Positions 52,897-60,419 of a stretch of DNA of 64,000 bases are shown piece by piece (position 1 is the first letter of the stretch; each line of letters opens with the position of its first letter). Where the stretch lies: positions 1-64,000 of IMG/VR virus record IMGVR_UViG_3300037189_012887. One strand, written 5' to 3'. A program made the translations under genes and the position numbers. Under the pieces are notes generated by a model that made no database searches, was not told where the DNA came from, and saw only the letters and a program-made list of their open reading frames with translations. Source of the stretch: a virus.

Positions 52897-53331
52897 ATGA
52901 ATGAACTCATCGAGAAGATGAAGGTACTTCAGGCCAGCGTCTTCTCGCTGTACTTGAAGGCCCACTACTTTCACTGGAACGTTGAGGGACCAAACTTCCC
53001 TCAATATCATGAGTTCCTTGGTAACCTATATGAAGAGATCTTTGGCTCGATCGACACGATAGCCGAGGAGACTAGGACTCTTGGAGCCTATGCTCCAGGA
53101 TCGTTCAAGCGCTTCTCTGAGCTGACCCTCGTCGAGGACGAGCTCAACGTGCCTGATCCTCTGAGGATGATGAAGATCCTTCAGATGGACAACATGATCG
53201 TCATCGGGGAGTTGAAGAAGGCTAGAGAGCTCGCCGACACAAACGGTGCTTTCGGCTTGGTTAACTTTCTCGAAGACAGACTAGACAAGCACTGGAAACA
53301 CAACTGGATGCTGACATCCATTATCAAGTAA
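52897..53331 (+). CDS. Dps-family ferritin-like protein
   Basis: A 144-residue four-helix protein. AHYFHWNVEGPNFPQYHEFLG (about residues 22-42) and SIDTIAEETRTLGAYAPG (about 51-68) carry the inter-subunit ferroxidase residues (His, His, Asp, Glu) of Dps. Bacterial Dps forms 12-mers that bind iron and DNA and protect from peroxide. A phage version in the late block may protect DNA during assembly or entry. Confidence 0.9.
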   Translation: MNELIEKMKVLQASVFSLYLKAHYFHWNVEGPNFPQYHEFLGNLYEEIFGSIDTIAEETRTLGAYAPGSFKRFSELTLVEDELNVPDPLRMMKILQMDNMIVIGELKKARELADTNGAFGLVNFLEDRLDKHWKHNWMLTSIIK

Positions 53332-53342
53332 GGCAGGCTTAA

Positions 53343-55520
53343 ATGAAGTACTCGAGCTTAGAATCACAGATCAGACGCGTTATGGAAGCTAAGGCTGACC
53401 GTAACTCTAAAGCGCGTGAGAAGATAGTCAACGTCGCTAGACAAGACGACGCAGCCCCGACTGACCCTAGGTCTAAGCTCGTTAAGCAGGCCGAGATCAA
53501 GACCAAGGTCATCGACGAGAACGAGATCCTCAGCGAGGTCAACCGAGACCCAGACTTTCAGAGCTTCCTAGACCAGAATAAGTGGAAGACTGGAAGCGAG
53601 ACTAAAGTTGGACAGTCTTTCACGTTTGGTGGAAAGTCGGATGCAGTTCGCGCAGGTGAGGGGCCATATCAGGTCTATCAGCGTCTAAGCACGCAGAAAG
53701 AAAAGCCTGCCGTTCCTTCATCTACCCCTTCTGACAACGGTCCAAAGCCTACACCTAAAGACACGACTCCGACAGCGACACCGAGCGCTGCCGACGATTC
53801 AAAGAGCGGCAACAGCCCACTCGCAGCAGGGATCAAGTCGTACGACAGGGACGCGCTCGATAAGATGAACGACAAGATGAGCGCTGATCAGCAGGCACTG
53901 CGCGATCGCTCATACGAGCGTTCCATTCCAAAGCCGCAGGTCGCTGCTTCTGTACCTTCTGACAACGGTCCAAAGCCGTCACCAAAGTCTCCAGAGCCTT
54001 CTCAGTCACGCGACTCTGGCGGATCTCAGTCGGCTCCTGCAAAGTCCCCTGAGCCTTCACAGTCACGCGACTCGGGCGGATCTCAGTCAGCGCCTGATTC
54101 CGGTGACAATGAAAGACTCAAGTCGACTTATGACCTCACCGATAAGTTTGCTGATCGTGGTCGTGAGACAATGTCGCCTCTCACTGGCACGCGTGCAGGT
54201 ACTTCTACCCGTTCATTTGCCGGCGATATGGCCAACATCGGCATCGACGTCAAATCAAAGAAAGACACAGTCAAGGAATCTATTCTTAGAGTAATAAACT
54301 CAAAAGATAATAGAAAACAAAAAGATGAGGAACTCTTGTTCGGAAAAGGTCCTCCGGATAACATGCCCATTCCTCCTTCCAATGTTAACGGCCGTATAGA
54401 TACTTCAATGTCTTCACCAAAGATGCCTCGCATAGATCCTGCAAAGGACGCGGCTCTATTAGGTATAACTAAGACTGCAAAGATGCCTAGCGTATATGAT
54501 TCGTGGCCATTTGCTAAAGCCATATCTGACGAGAAAGTCCCTGCTGTTAAGAAGTCTGTAAAAGAGTCGATCTTAAAAGTTACTGATCCTAAGGCCAACG
54601 ACGCTAGGAAGATCATGGGTGGTCAGACTCAGATCGATCTAAACCCTAAGACCGACGATCGCCCTGAGATCGAGCAGCAGGCTAAGAAGAAGCCGGTCTT
54701 CAAGAGCAACTTCAATGCCCCTATCAAGGAGCAGGACTCACATTATGGCTCTGCAGGTACTAGCCTTCATCAGAAGGAGAGGGAAGCAAAGCGCCGTCGC
54801 GACGATCTAGAAGACAAGAGTCAGACTAGAGCACAGATGAATAAACTTAAGCCAAAGATGGAGGAAGAAGAGATGTCAGACGCAGTATTGACGGAGAAGG
54901 AGCTGGCAGCTCTCGAGGAGATCGCAGCCTCATTCTCTGAAGGTAAGAAGATCAAGGAAGGCAGCAACAAGCCTACCGTCGGCAACCAAGCCGGTGAGAA
55001 GGGCGACCAGAGCGGTGAGAACCCAAAGAACAGCACCGCTCGCTACGACATCAGCGACGAGGTAGTCGTTGAGAAGCTCGTAGGCGGTCAGAAGAACCTT
55101 GACAAGAACCACAACGGTAAGATCGACGCAGAAGACTTCAAGCTTCTAAAGAAGAGCAAGATGAAAGAAGAAGTCGAGATGACTATTCTCTCAGCAGAGC
55201 ATATAGAGCGCTTCAACGCCGTACTCGAGGCAGAGGCAGTCAAGCGCGGTCGCGGTCGTCCTAAGAAGAACCCAGAAGGTGACGAGCCACGTCCAGAAGG
55301 TCGTGACCCACGTCAGCACATCCAGGTCATCGCTGGTCAGGCCGGTGCAGGCCGCGTCATCGACTTCAAGCACGACGACGGCTCGTCGACAAAGATCACA
55401 GCCCCTATGGGCAGGTCAATCGTCGCCCATCTAAACAACCTCAAGCCAAAAGAGCGTCACGACGCCGTCCAGTCTATCCACGGCAGTGCCGGCGGTCTAA
55501 AGAAGACAATGGGAATCTAA
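53343..55520 (+). CDS. large modular virion-associated protein with EF-hand and AT-hook
   Basis: A 725-residue, largely disordered protein. A SPEPSQSRDSGGSQSAP unit is repeated in tandem (about residues 217-252). A short ESIL/ESQI motif recurs three times (about 5, 318 and 402), each followed by a Lys/Asp-rich run. KNLDKNHNGKIDAEDF (about 600) is a complete EF-hand calcium loop, and KRGRGRPKKNP (about 645) is an AT-hook. The last 80 residues form a compact domain. Bases about 54250-54560 are more AT-rich than the flanks. A scaffold or DNA-binding internal head protein is possible. Confidence 0.8.
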   Translation: MKYSSLESQIRRVMEAKADRNSKAREKIVNVARQDDAAPTDPRSKLVKQAEIKTKVIDENEILSEVNRDPDFQSFLDQNKWKTGSETKVGQSFTFGGKSDAVRAGEGPYQVYQRLSTQKEKPAVPSSTPSDNGPKPTPKDTTPTATPSAADDSKSGNSPLAAGIKSYDRDALDKMNDKMSADQQALRDRSYERSIPKPQVAASVPSDNGPKPSPKSPEPSQSRDSGGSQSAPAKSPEPSQSRDSGGSQSAPDSGDNERLKSTYDLTDKFADRGRETMSPLTGTRAGTSTRSFAGDMANIGIDVKSKKDTVKESILRVINSKDNRKQKDEELLFGKGPPDNMPIPPSNVNGRIDTSMSSPKMPRIDPAKDAALLGITKTAKMPSVYDSWPFAKAISDEKVPAVKKSVKESILKVTDPKANDARKIMGGQTQIDLNPKTDDRPEIEQQAKKKPVFKSNFNAPIKEQDSHYGSAGTSLHQKEREAKRRRDDLEDKSQTRAQMNKLKPKMEEEEMSDAVLTEKELAALEEIAASFSEGKKIKEGSNKPTVGNQAGEKGDQSGENPKNSTARYDISDEVVVEKLVGGQKNLDKNHNGKIDAEDFKLLKKSKMKEEVEMTILSAEHIERFNAVLEAEAVKRGRGRPKKNPEGDEPRPEGRDPRQHIQVIAGQAGAGRVIDFKHDDGSSTKITAPMGRSIVAHLNNLKPKERHDAVQSIHGSAGGLKKTMGI

Positions 55521-55523
55521 TAC

Positions 55524-55721
55524 ATGACGATTGATGATGAAAGATCGGGGCCGGCTTCAGAGCCGGCTCAAGACTTCGAAGAGCGCGGGGCCATGAGATC
55601 CCCAGCTCCACCAAACACGCATGATGAGAAGCACCACACCCTGATTGTGAACGGTGTGGAGAAGAAGATAAGCAAGAAGTCTCGTTACCTACTCGACATG
55701 TTGACTCTTGATGATGAATAA
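55524..55721 (+). CDS. small hypothetical protein
   Basis: A 65-residue charged protein of unknown function ending in KKISKKSRYLLDMLTLDDE. Weak ribosome site; placement directly after the large gene supports it. Confidence 0.65.
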   Translation: MTIDDERSGPASEPAQDFEERGAMRSPAPPNTHDEKHHTLIVNGVEKKISKKSRYLLDMLTLDDE

Positions 55722-55725
55722 ATAA
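55718..55725 (+). promoter_or_regulatory. late promoter, AATAAATA
   Basis: One mismatch from the consensus, 29 bases upstream of the next structural gene. Confidence 0.6.
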
Positions 55726-55753
55726 GCAAAGAAACTCATAAGGAGACACGACT

Positions 55754-56518
55754 ATGGCCCAGTGGGGAAGAAACGATCAGGCGGTTACTGCTAACAGCAC
55801 GACCACTAAGGAATCATCTAACGGCGCGCCGATTGGAACCTACGCCCTCGTCAAGGGTAGCGGCGGCGGTGTCGTTCCAGTAAGCATGAGCGCTAACGCG
55901 CACTTCGGCAACTCATCGGGTGGATCGCGTGCAAACGTCGACGTCGCGATGTTCAACAATACGACTCCAGGCGCGTTCATTTCTGGACAAGCTGTCGGTA
56001 TCTTCGGCGTAAGCGCTACTGAAAAAGCAAACAACACGACCAACAGCTCAAAAGAAGCGCCCGCACATGCTGGTTGGGTAGTCCGCAAAGCTGGAACTGG
56101 TCCAGTAATCAGCGTATCTATCAGCGGTACACCTACAGCGTACAACAACAACGACGTCCTTACAGTAGCTTCACAGCAGGCTGGCGGCAACTCGACCGTG
56201 AACTTCACGACAAACTCGACCGGCGGCAACCTAAGCTTCACCGTCACGACAGCGGGTGCAGGTTTCACCAACTCGACTATCAACAGCTCGATGTCGATCA
56301 TGGCTATCACCAACTCGACCGGTGGAACTGCAGCAGGAAACTCTTCAGTCAACAGCATCACCGTCGCAGTCGGTGGACGTGCAGGGCGAGTACATACTGA
56401 GGTTCTCGTGGCTATGGGTTCTCTTGGTGTCAACAGCACGTCATCGACTGGTGTGGTCGGCGCTGCTGGTACCGTCACCGACGCTTCTACGGATAATACT
56501 CAGTATCCTGGCGTCTAA
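55754..56518 (+). CDS. virion structural protein (Asn/Ser/Thr-rich)
   Basis: A 254-residue protein, rich in Asn-Ser and Asn-Thr pairs, with WGRNDQAVTANST at the start and HAGWVVRKAGTGPV (about residue 95), a set found in structural proteins of T4-like phages from diverse hosts. AGGAGACA precedes the ATG. Possibly a capsid decoration or neck component. Confidence 0.82.
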   Translation: MAQWGRNDQAVTANSTTTKESSNGAPIGTYALVKGSGGGVVPVSMSANAHFGNSSGGSRANVDVAMFNNTTPGAFISGQAVGIFGVSATEKANNTTNSSKEAPAHAGWVVRKAGTGPVISVSISGTPTAYNNNDVLTVASQQAGGNSTVNFTTNSTGGNLSFTVTTAGAGFTNSTINSSMSIMAITNSTGGTAAGNSSVNSITVAVGGRAGRVHTEVLVAMGSLGVNSTSSTGVVGAAGTVTDASTDNTQYPGV

Positions 56519-56536
56519 TAACTAGGATATAATATA

Positions 56537-57355
56537 ATGGCTAATGAGCAGAGAAGACTTTCTGATCTTCCTCAAGCCTCGGCAGTGCAGGGTTCTGATA
56601 GGATAGTTTTCCTTCAGAACTCTGCATCTACCCCGATGGCCAGAACTATAAATGTCACTAACTTCGCTAACTCAATCTCTATCAGCACACTCCGAAACAG
56701 TGGTCAGACGGTAGCCCTGTCCAACAGTGGAACGCTGACTTTTACCAATGGTGGCAAGCTCGGCGCTAACATCGAGGGCGATGCTATAGGGTTTGAACTC
56801 AGCGGGCCCGCTACTCTAGACTATGTCGGCATATCTTACGGCCAAGATCCGGTCAACGGCAACTCTAGCTACTTGTCGTTATATAAAGAAAACTACGGAT
56901 CAAACAGCTCGCATGGTTTCACAATTCAGATGTGGAAAGGTAATTCAGCTGGTAACTTTGCACAGTGGACTTTTAATTCTAATAACACGCTATCGATCCC
57001 AGGACCGATCGCGGGTGCTACAGAGACCCAGACCTACGTTAGCACTACTATCGAGTTAGACCTTAACAAGACGGTCAACAAGCTGACTCCACATGCAGCA
57101 GCGGGTGCCCCACACTACCACCTCAGTAGCGGTACCGAGGGGCAGATCATGTATCTCGTCCCAAATGATAATGGTCCGACAAACGGCTCAGAGTCTACTA
57201 CCATGAGCTTTAGTGCTGCACGATGGGTAGGTAGCGGCTATGTCAGCAGCTACGCTCCGGCTAACGGCTGGAAACCTTTCGGCAACGGTTCTGCAGTAGT
57301 CACTCTACTCTTTTCAGACGGCTATTGGAACCTTCCTCACACAGTCTTCGGCTAA
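56537..57355 (+). CDS. virion fibre-like protein
   Basis: A 272-residue beta-rich protein. RLSDLPQASAVQGSDRIVFLQ at the start is the usual N-terminal adaptor of phage fibres; the C-terminal part has GAPHYHLSSGTEGQIMYLVPN and SDGYWNLPHTVFG, a sandwich end shared with other phage surface proteins. Could bind the host or attach at vertices. Confidence 0.78.
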   Translation: MANEQRRLSDLPQASAVQGSDRIVFLQNSASTPMARTINVTNFANSISISTLRNSGQTVALSNSGTLTFTNGGKLGANIEGDAIGFELSGPATLDYVGISYGQDPVNGNSSYLSLYKENYGSNSSHGFTIQMWKGNSAGNFAQWTFNSNNTLSIPGPIAGATETQTYVSTTIELDLNKTVNKLTPHAAAGAPHYHLSSGTEGQIMYLVPNDNGPTNGSESTTMSFSAARWVGSGYVSSYAPANGWKPFGNGSAVVTLLFSDGYWNLPHTVFG

Positions 57356-57361
57356 TGGTTC

Positions 57362-57748
57362 ATGGACAGACTTGATGATTCTAACTTCTTGATATACTGC
57401 GCGAAGCACTACGATAATCCTCAGTGTCAATCCACCGAGGAGTTCCTTGAAGACCTTAAACGAATAAAGTACATCAAGAAGTTGATTACACGATACATTG
57501 AGACGGGTGAACTTAAAGAGAGGTTGATCTTGAATCACCTCATCGTCCTGAGTAACGTGTTCAGACCTGAGCATCTCTGTAAGATACTGTACTTAAAGGT
57601 AAATAAGCATATGAAGTATGTGAAGCCTTTCATCATACTTCTCAACGTAATGCCGTCCACTATAAAGTACGTTAACGACGAAGTTATCATAAATATGGAT
57701 GAGATCCCCATGGACGAGGGGGTTATAAGAGTACTAAGGAAGATCTGA
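57362..57748 (+). CDS. conserved T4-like protein (DUF7207 type)
   Basis: A 128-residue helical protein. NFLIYCAKHYDNPQCQSTEEFLEDLKRIKYIKKL (residues 8-41) is a stable T4-superfamily signature. Function unknown. Confidence 0.83.
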   Translation: MDRLDDSNFLIYCAKHYDNPQCQSTEEFLEDLKRIKYIKKLITRYIETGELKERLILNHLIVLSNVFRPEHLCKILYLKVNKHMKYVKPFIILLNVMPSTIKYVNDEVIINMDEIPMDEGVIRVLRKI

Positions 57749-57936
57749 TGATCAAGGAAGACGCAACATCGACGGTGCCGGCTAACTCAGCTCAGGCTGG
57801 AGGCGGCGGTGTCGCAGGTCTAGGCGGTGCTTCTGGCGAGCCGCCAGGAATACCTGCTTCTAAGAAGAAGCGTAGGCCGCTGAGCGCTATCTTGACACAG
57901 ACTCCTATCAAGCGCAAGCCACCAACGGGAGTCTAA
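57748..57936 (+). CDS. small Gly/Ala/Lys-rich T4-like protein
   Basis: A 62-residue protein; ANSAQAGGGGVAGLGGASGE then a basic KKKRRP block, an arrangement conserved in T4-like phages. TGATG coupling to the upstream gene. Function unknown. Confidence 0.78.
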   Translation: MIKEDATSTVPANSAQAGGGGVAGLGGASGEPPGIPASKKKRRPLSAILTQTPIKRKPPTGV

Positions 57937-57937
57937 A

Positions 57938-58360
57938 ATGGAACCGTCACTGGGAACTCTAGACATAGTTAATCCACGCCTCGACAGAATGGAGAGCGTA
58001 CTCGAGCGACTCAGTGAAGTCTCTGTAGACATCAAGCAGCTGCTTGCAGTACACGAGCAGCGTCTCGGCCAGCACGAGAAGTTTCATGACTACATCGATA
58101 ACCAGCTTGAGAAGAGAAAAGAAGACCTAGACTCAAAGATCGACGCAGTTTACGTTACAATGAAAAAACAAGACAACAGCGTCTTTGATGAGATCAAGAA
58201 GCTCCGAGAAGAGTCTCTCTCACAATATGATAAGATCAATGATAAGATCTCTCACATGGAGAAGTACATCTGGATCGCGATCGGCGGTACCGGATTCTTA
58301 TCATGGCTGATCGCGTACGGACTTCCTGGACTCTCTAAAATAATTGCCGTCGCACACTAA
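57938..58360 (+). CDS. coiled-coil protein with C-terminal membrane helix
   Basis: A 140-residue protein: coiled coil (about residues 15-105), then one hydrophobic helix (WIAIGGTGFLSWLIAYG). Holin- or anchor-like topology; function unknown. Follows the upstream stop by one base. Confidence 0.77.
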   Translation: MEPSLGTLDIVNPRLDRMESVLERLSEVSVDIKQLLAVHEQRLGQHEKFHDYIDNQLEKRKEDLDSKIDAVYVTMKKQDNSVFDEIKKLREESLSQYDKINDKISHMEKYIWIAIGGTGFLSWLIAYGLPGLSKIIAVAH

Positions 58361-58377
58361 ATAATTCACCTTTCCTA

Positions 58378-58405
58378 TTTACAAATATTCTAAACCGTGT
58401 ATAAT
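58378..58405 (+). promoter_or_regulatory. promoter of the primase-nucleotide operon
   Basis: TTTACA 58378-58383, spacer 16, TATAAT 58400-58405; leader of about 26 bases. Confidence 0.75.
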
Positions 58406-58437
58406 AGCTTTATGCACAGTAAAAAAGGATATTGTCG

Positions 58438-59469
58438 ATGAGTTGGCTTGAAGAGAAGTATATCGGGCTGATGTCCGGAAGGCTTAGGAACTTCAAGCGC
58501 AGGGGTCCAGGTCGGTACTCGTTCTCGTGTCCTATCTGCGGTGATTCTGAGTCTGACAAGCGCAAGGCCAGGGGCAACATCTATACCAAGCAGGGACGAC
58601 TCATGTTCCACTGCTTCAACTGCTCAGCCTCGACCAACGTACCCAACCTCATCAAGTCCATAGACGCGTCCCTCTACTCTGAGTACTCCATCGAGCGACT
58701 CAGGGAGGAGAAGTCACCTCAGCAGGTAGAGCTTGAGGAGTTCGTCATGAAGATGAAGACTCCGGTGTTCATGAGCTCTGGTCCGCTCAGGGGTCTCAAG
58801 AAGGTCAGCCAGCTGTCGCCCGACGACCCTATCAAGAAGTACGTCGACTCGCGCAGGATCCCAAACCCCTACCACGCCAAGATGTTCAAGTGCCCCAACT
58901 TCTTCGCTTGGGTCAACGAGGTCGTGCCTGGAAAGTTCGAGACCTCGGCGCTGACACACGACGAGACTCGACTACTCATCCCCTTCCTAGGTAAGGACAA
59001 GATGATGCACGCCTTTCAGGGCAGGTCACTCAGCGTCAAGAGCCGCACCAAGTACATCACCGTGGTTAACGACGAGACTCAGCCGAAGCTCTACGGCCTC
59101 GACGCGGTCGACCTAAGTAAGACGACGTACGTGATGGAGGGTCCAATTGATTCTATGTTTATCAATAATAGTATTGCTACTGCTGGCGGTGATCTTGTTT
59201 CTAGTCTCAGTCCTCTTAACTCCTCCAAGTCTTCCTTGGTAGTAGTCTACGACAACGAGCCGAGGTCGGTCGAGACGATCAAGAAGATCGACAAGGCCAT
59301 CATGCAGGGCTACAGCGTCTGCATCTGGCCGGACAACCTCGAGCACAAGGACGTCAACGACATGGTGATGGCGGGGTTGACATCTGAGTTCATTCAGTAT
59401 ATAATAGACCAGAACACTGTTCGGGACCTGCAGGCAAAGCTGGCGCTGCAGCGGTGGAGGAGGGCGTGA
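58438..59469 (+). CDS. 61: DNA primase (T4 gp61-like)
   Basis: A 343-residue primase. The N-terminal zinc site is CPICGDSESDK...FHCFNCSAS (about residues 30-64). The TOPRIM-like catalytic block is YVMEGPIDSMFINNS (about 230) with LVVVYDNEPR (about 263). Makes RNA primers with gp41. AAGGAT precedes the ATG at 58438. A short segment (about 59145-59240) uses T-ending codons unlike the rest. Confidence 0.95.
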   Translation: MSWLEEKYIGLMSGRLRNFKRRGPGRYSFSCPICGDSESDKRKARGNIYTKQGRLMFHCFNCSASTNVPNLIKSIDASLYSEYSIERLREEKSPQQVELEEFVMKMKTPVFMSSGPLRGLKKVSQLSPDDPIKKYVDSRRIPNPYHAKMFKCPNFFAWVNEVVPGKFETSALTHDETRLLIPFLGKDKMMHAFQGRSLSVKSRTKYITVVNDETQPKLYGLDAVDLSKTTYVMEGPIDSMFINNSIATAGGDLVSSLSPLNSSKSSLVVVYDNEPRSVETIKKIDKAIMQGYSVCIWPDNLEHKDVNDMVMAGLTSEFIQYIIDQNTVRDLQAKLALQRWRRA

Positions 59470-59750
59470 TGCTTACTAAGCAAGAGATGGAAAATATATG
59501 GAACTACGAGCGTGTCGACTTCTTAAAGAACCTAGTTAAGAAGAAAAAGAACCACGTTAAGTACAGGGTTACCTTTATGCCTTACGAGCGCGTGTATCAC
59601 GATCCAATCGAAGTCGAGGTGTGGGCTAAAGACAGAGCATATGCGATAGACGAAGCAGTGATGGAAGGTGACATACACAATACTATGCGTGAGAAGTTCG
59701 GCGCAGATAAATGGTATGGATACGATACTAAAGTGGAGCAAGTAAGATGA
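59469..59750 (+). CDS. hypothetical protein
   Basis: A 93-residue basic-to-acidic protein; KYRVTFMPYERVYHDPIEVEVWAKDRAYAIDEAV suggests a small beta-alpha fold. Start overlaps the primase stop (TGATG), end overlaps thyX by ATGA. Confidence 0.77.
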   Translation: MLTKQEMENIWNYERVDFLKNLVKKKKNHVKYRVTFMPYERVYHDPIEVEVWAKDRAYAIDEAVMEGDIHNTMREKFGADKWYGYDTKVEQVR

Positions 59751-60409
59751 ATACAGCAAACATCATTGCAGTGACTAGGCCTACGAGCGGGCTGGACGTC
59801 GATGACTTCATCGCGTACATCGCTCGAGTATCAAACCCTTCTAACCAGAACAATAAAGAGACTGCGCAGAAACTCATTAAGTATCTCATGAAGAACAAGC
59901 ACTGGTCGCCGTTCGAGATGGTGCATGTAGTCATGGAGATCAATACCACTCGTGATATCGCTAGACAGATTCTACGCCACCGTTCATTCTCTTTCCAAGA
60001 GTTTAGCCAGAGATACGCGGATCCAACCCAAGACCTTGGATTCGTCACTCGTGAAGCCCGTCTCCAAGATACAAAGAACAGACAAAACTCAATCGAAGTT
60101 AAAGACGATCCAGAGCTCAAACACATGTGGAATGAGCGTCAAAAGATAGTAATTGAATATGCACAAAAGGAATATGATTGGGCTATTAAAAATGGAATCG
60201 CAAAAGAACAAGCTCGTTCAGTTCTTCCTGAAGGTCTTACTGTCTCTCGTCTTTATATGGCTGGTTCTCTTAGAAGTTGGATACACTACTGCGAGCTACG
60301 TATGGCTAGTGGCACGCAGAAAGAGCATCGAGAGATAGCCCTCGACGCTTGGTACAAGATCACAGAGGTATTTCCCTCGCTTAGGGACACACTAGACATC
60401 GGTAAATAA
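59747..60409 (+). CDS. thyX: FAD-dependent thymidylate synthase ThyX
   Basis: A 220-residue enzyme that methylates dUMP with FAD and NADPH. The signature RHRSFSFQEFSQRY (about residues 78-91) is complete; SPFEMVHVVMEI (about 50) and ARSVLPEGLTVSRLYMAGSLRSWIHYCELR (about 158-187) match the ThyX core. Part of the gene (about 60080-60260) is AT-rich with A/T-ending codons. Confidence 0.97.
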   Translation: MNTANIIAVTRPTSGLDVDDFIAYIARVSNPSNQNNKETAQKLIKYLMKNKHWSPFEMVHVVMEINTTRDIARQILRHRSFSFQEFSQRYADPTQDLGFVTREARLQDTKNRQNSIEVKDDPELKHMWNERQKIVIEYAQKEYDWAIKNGIAKEQARSVLPEGLTVSRLYMAGSLRSWIHYCELRMASGTQKEHREIALDAWYKITEVFPSLRDTLDIGK

Positions 60410-60419
60410 AGAGGAATAG

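Noticed and set aside
55840-56478. 212-codon minus-strand frame
   Set aside because: Antisense to an Asn/Ser/Thr-rich structural gene; composition is a mirror of that gene.
58360-58367. Late promoter near CTAAATAATT
   Set aside because: Two or more differences from TATAAATA, and a better sigma70 promoter explains the downstream operon.
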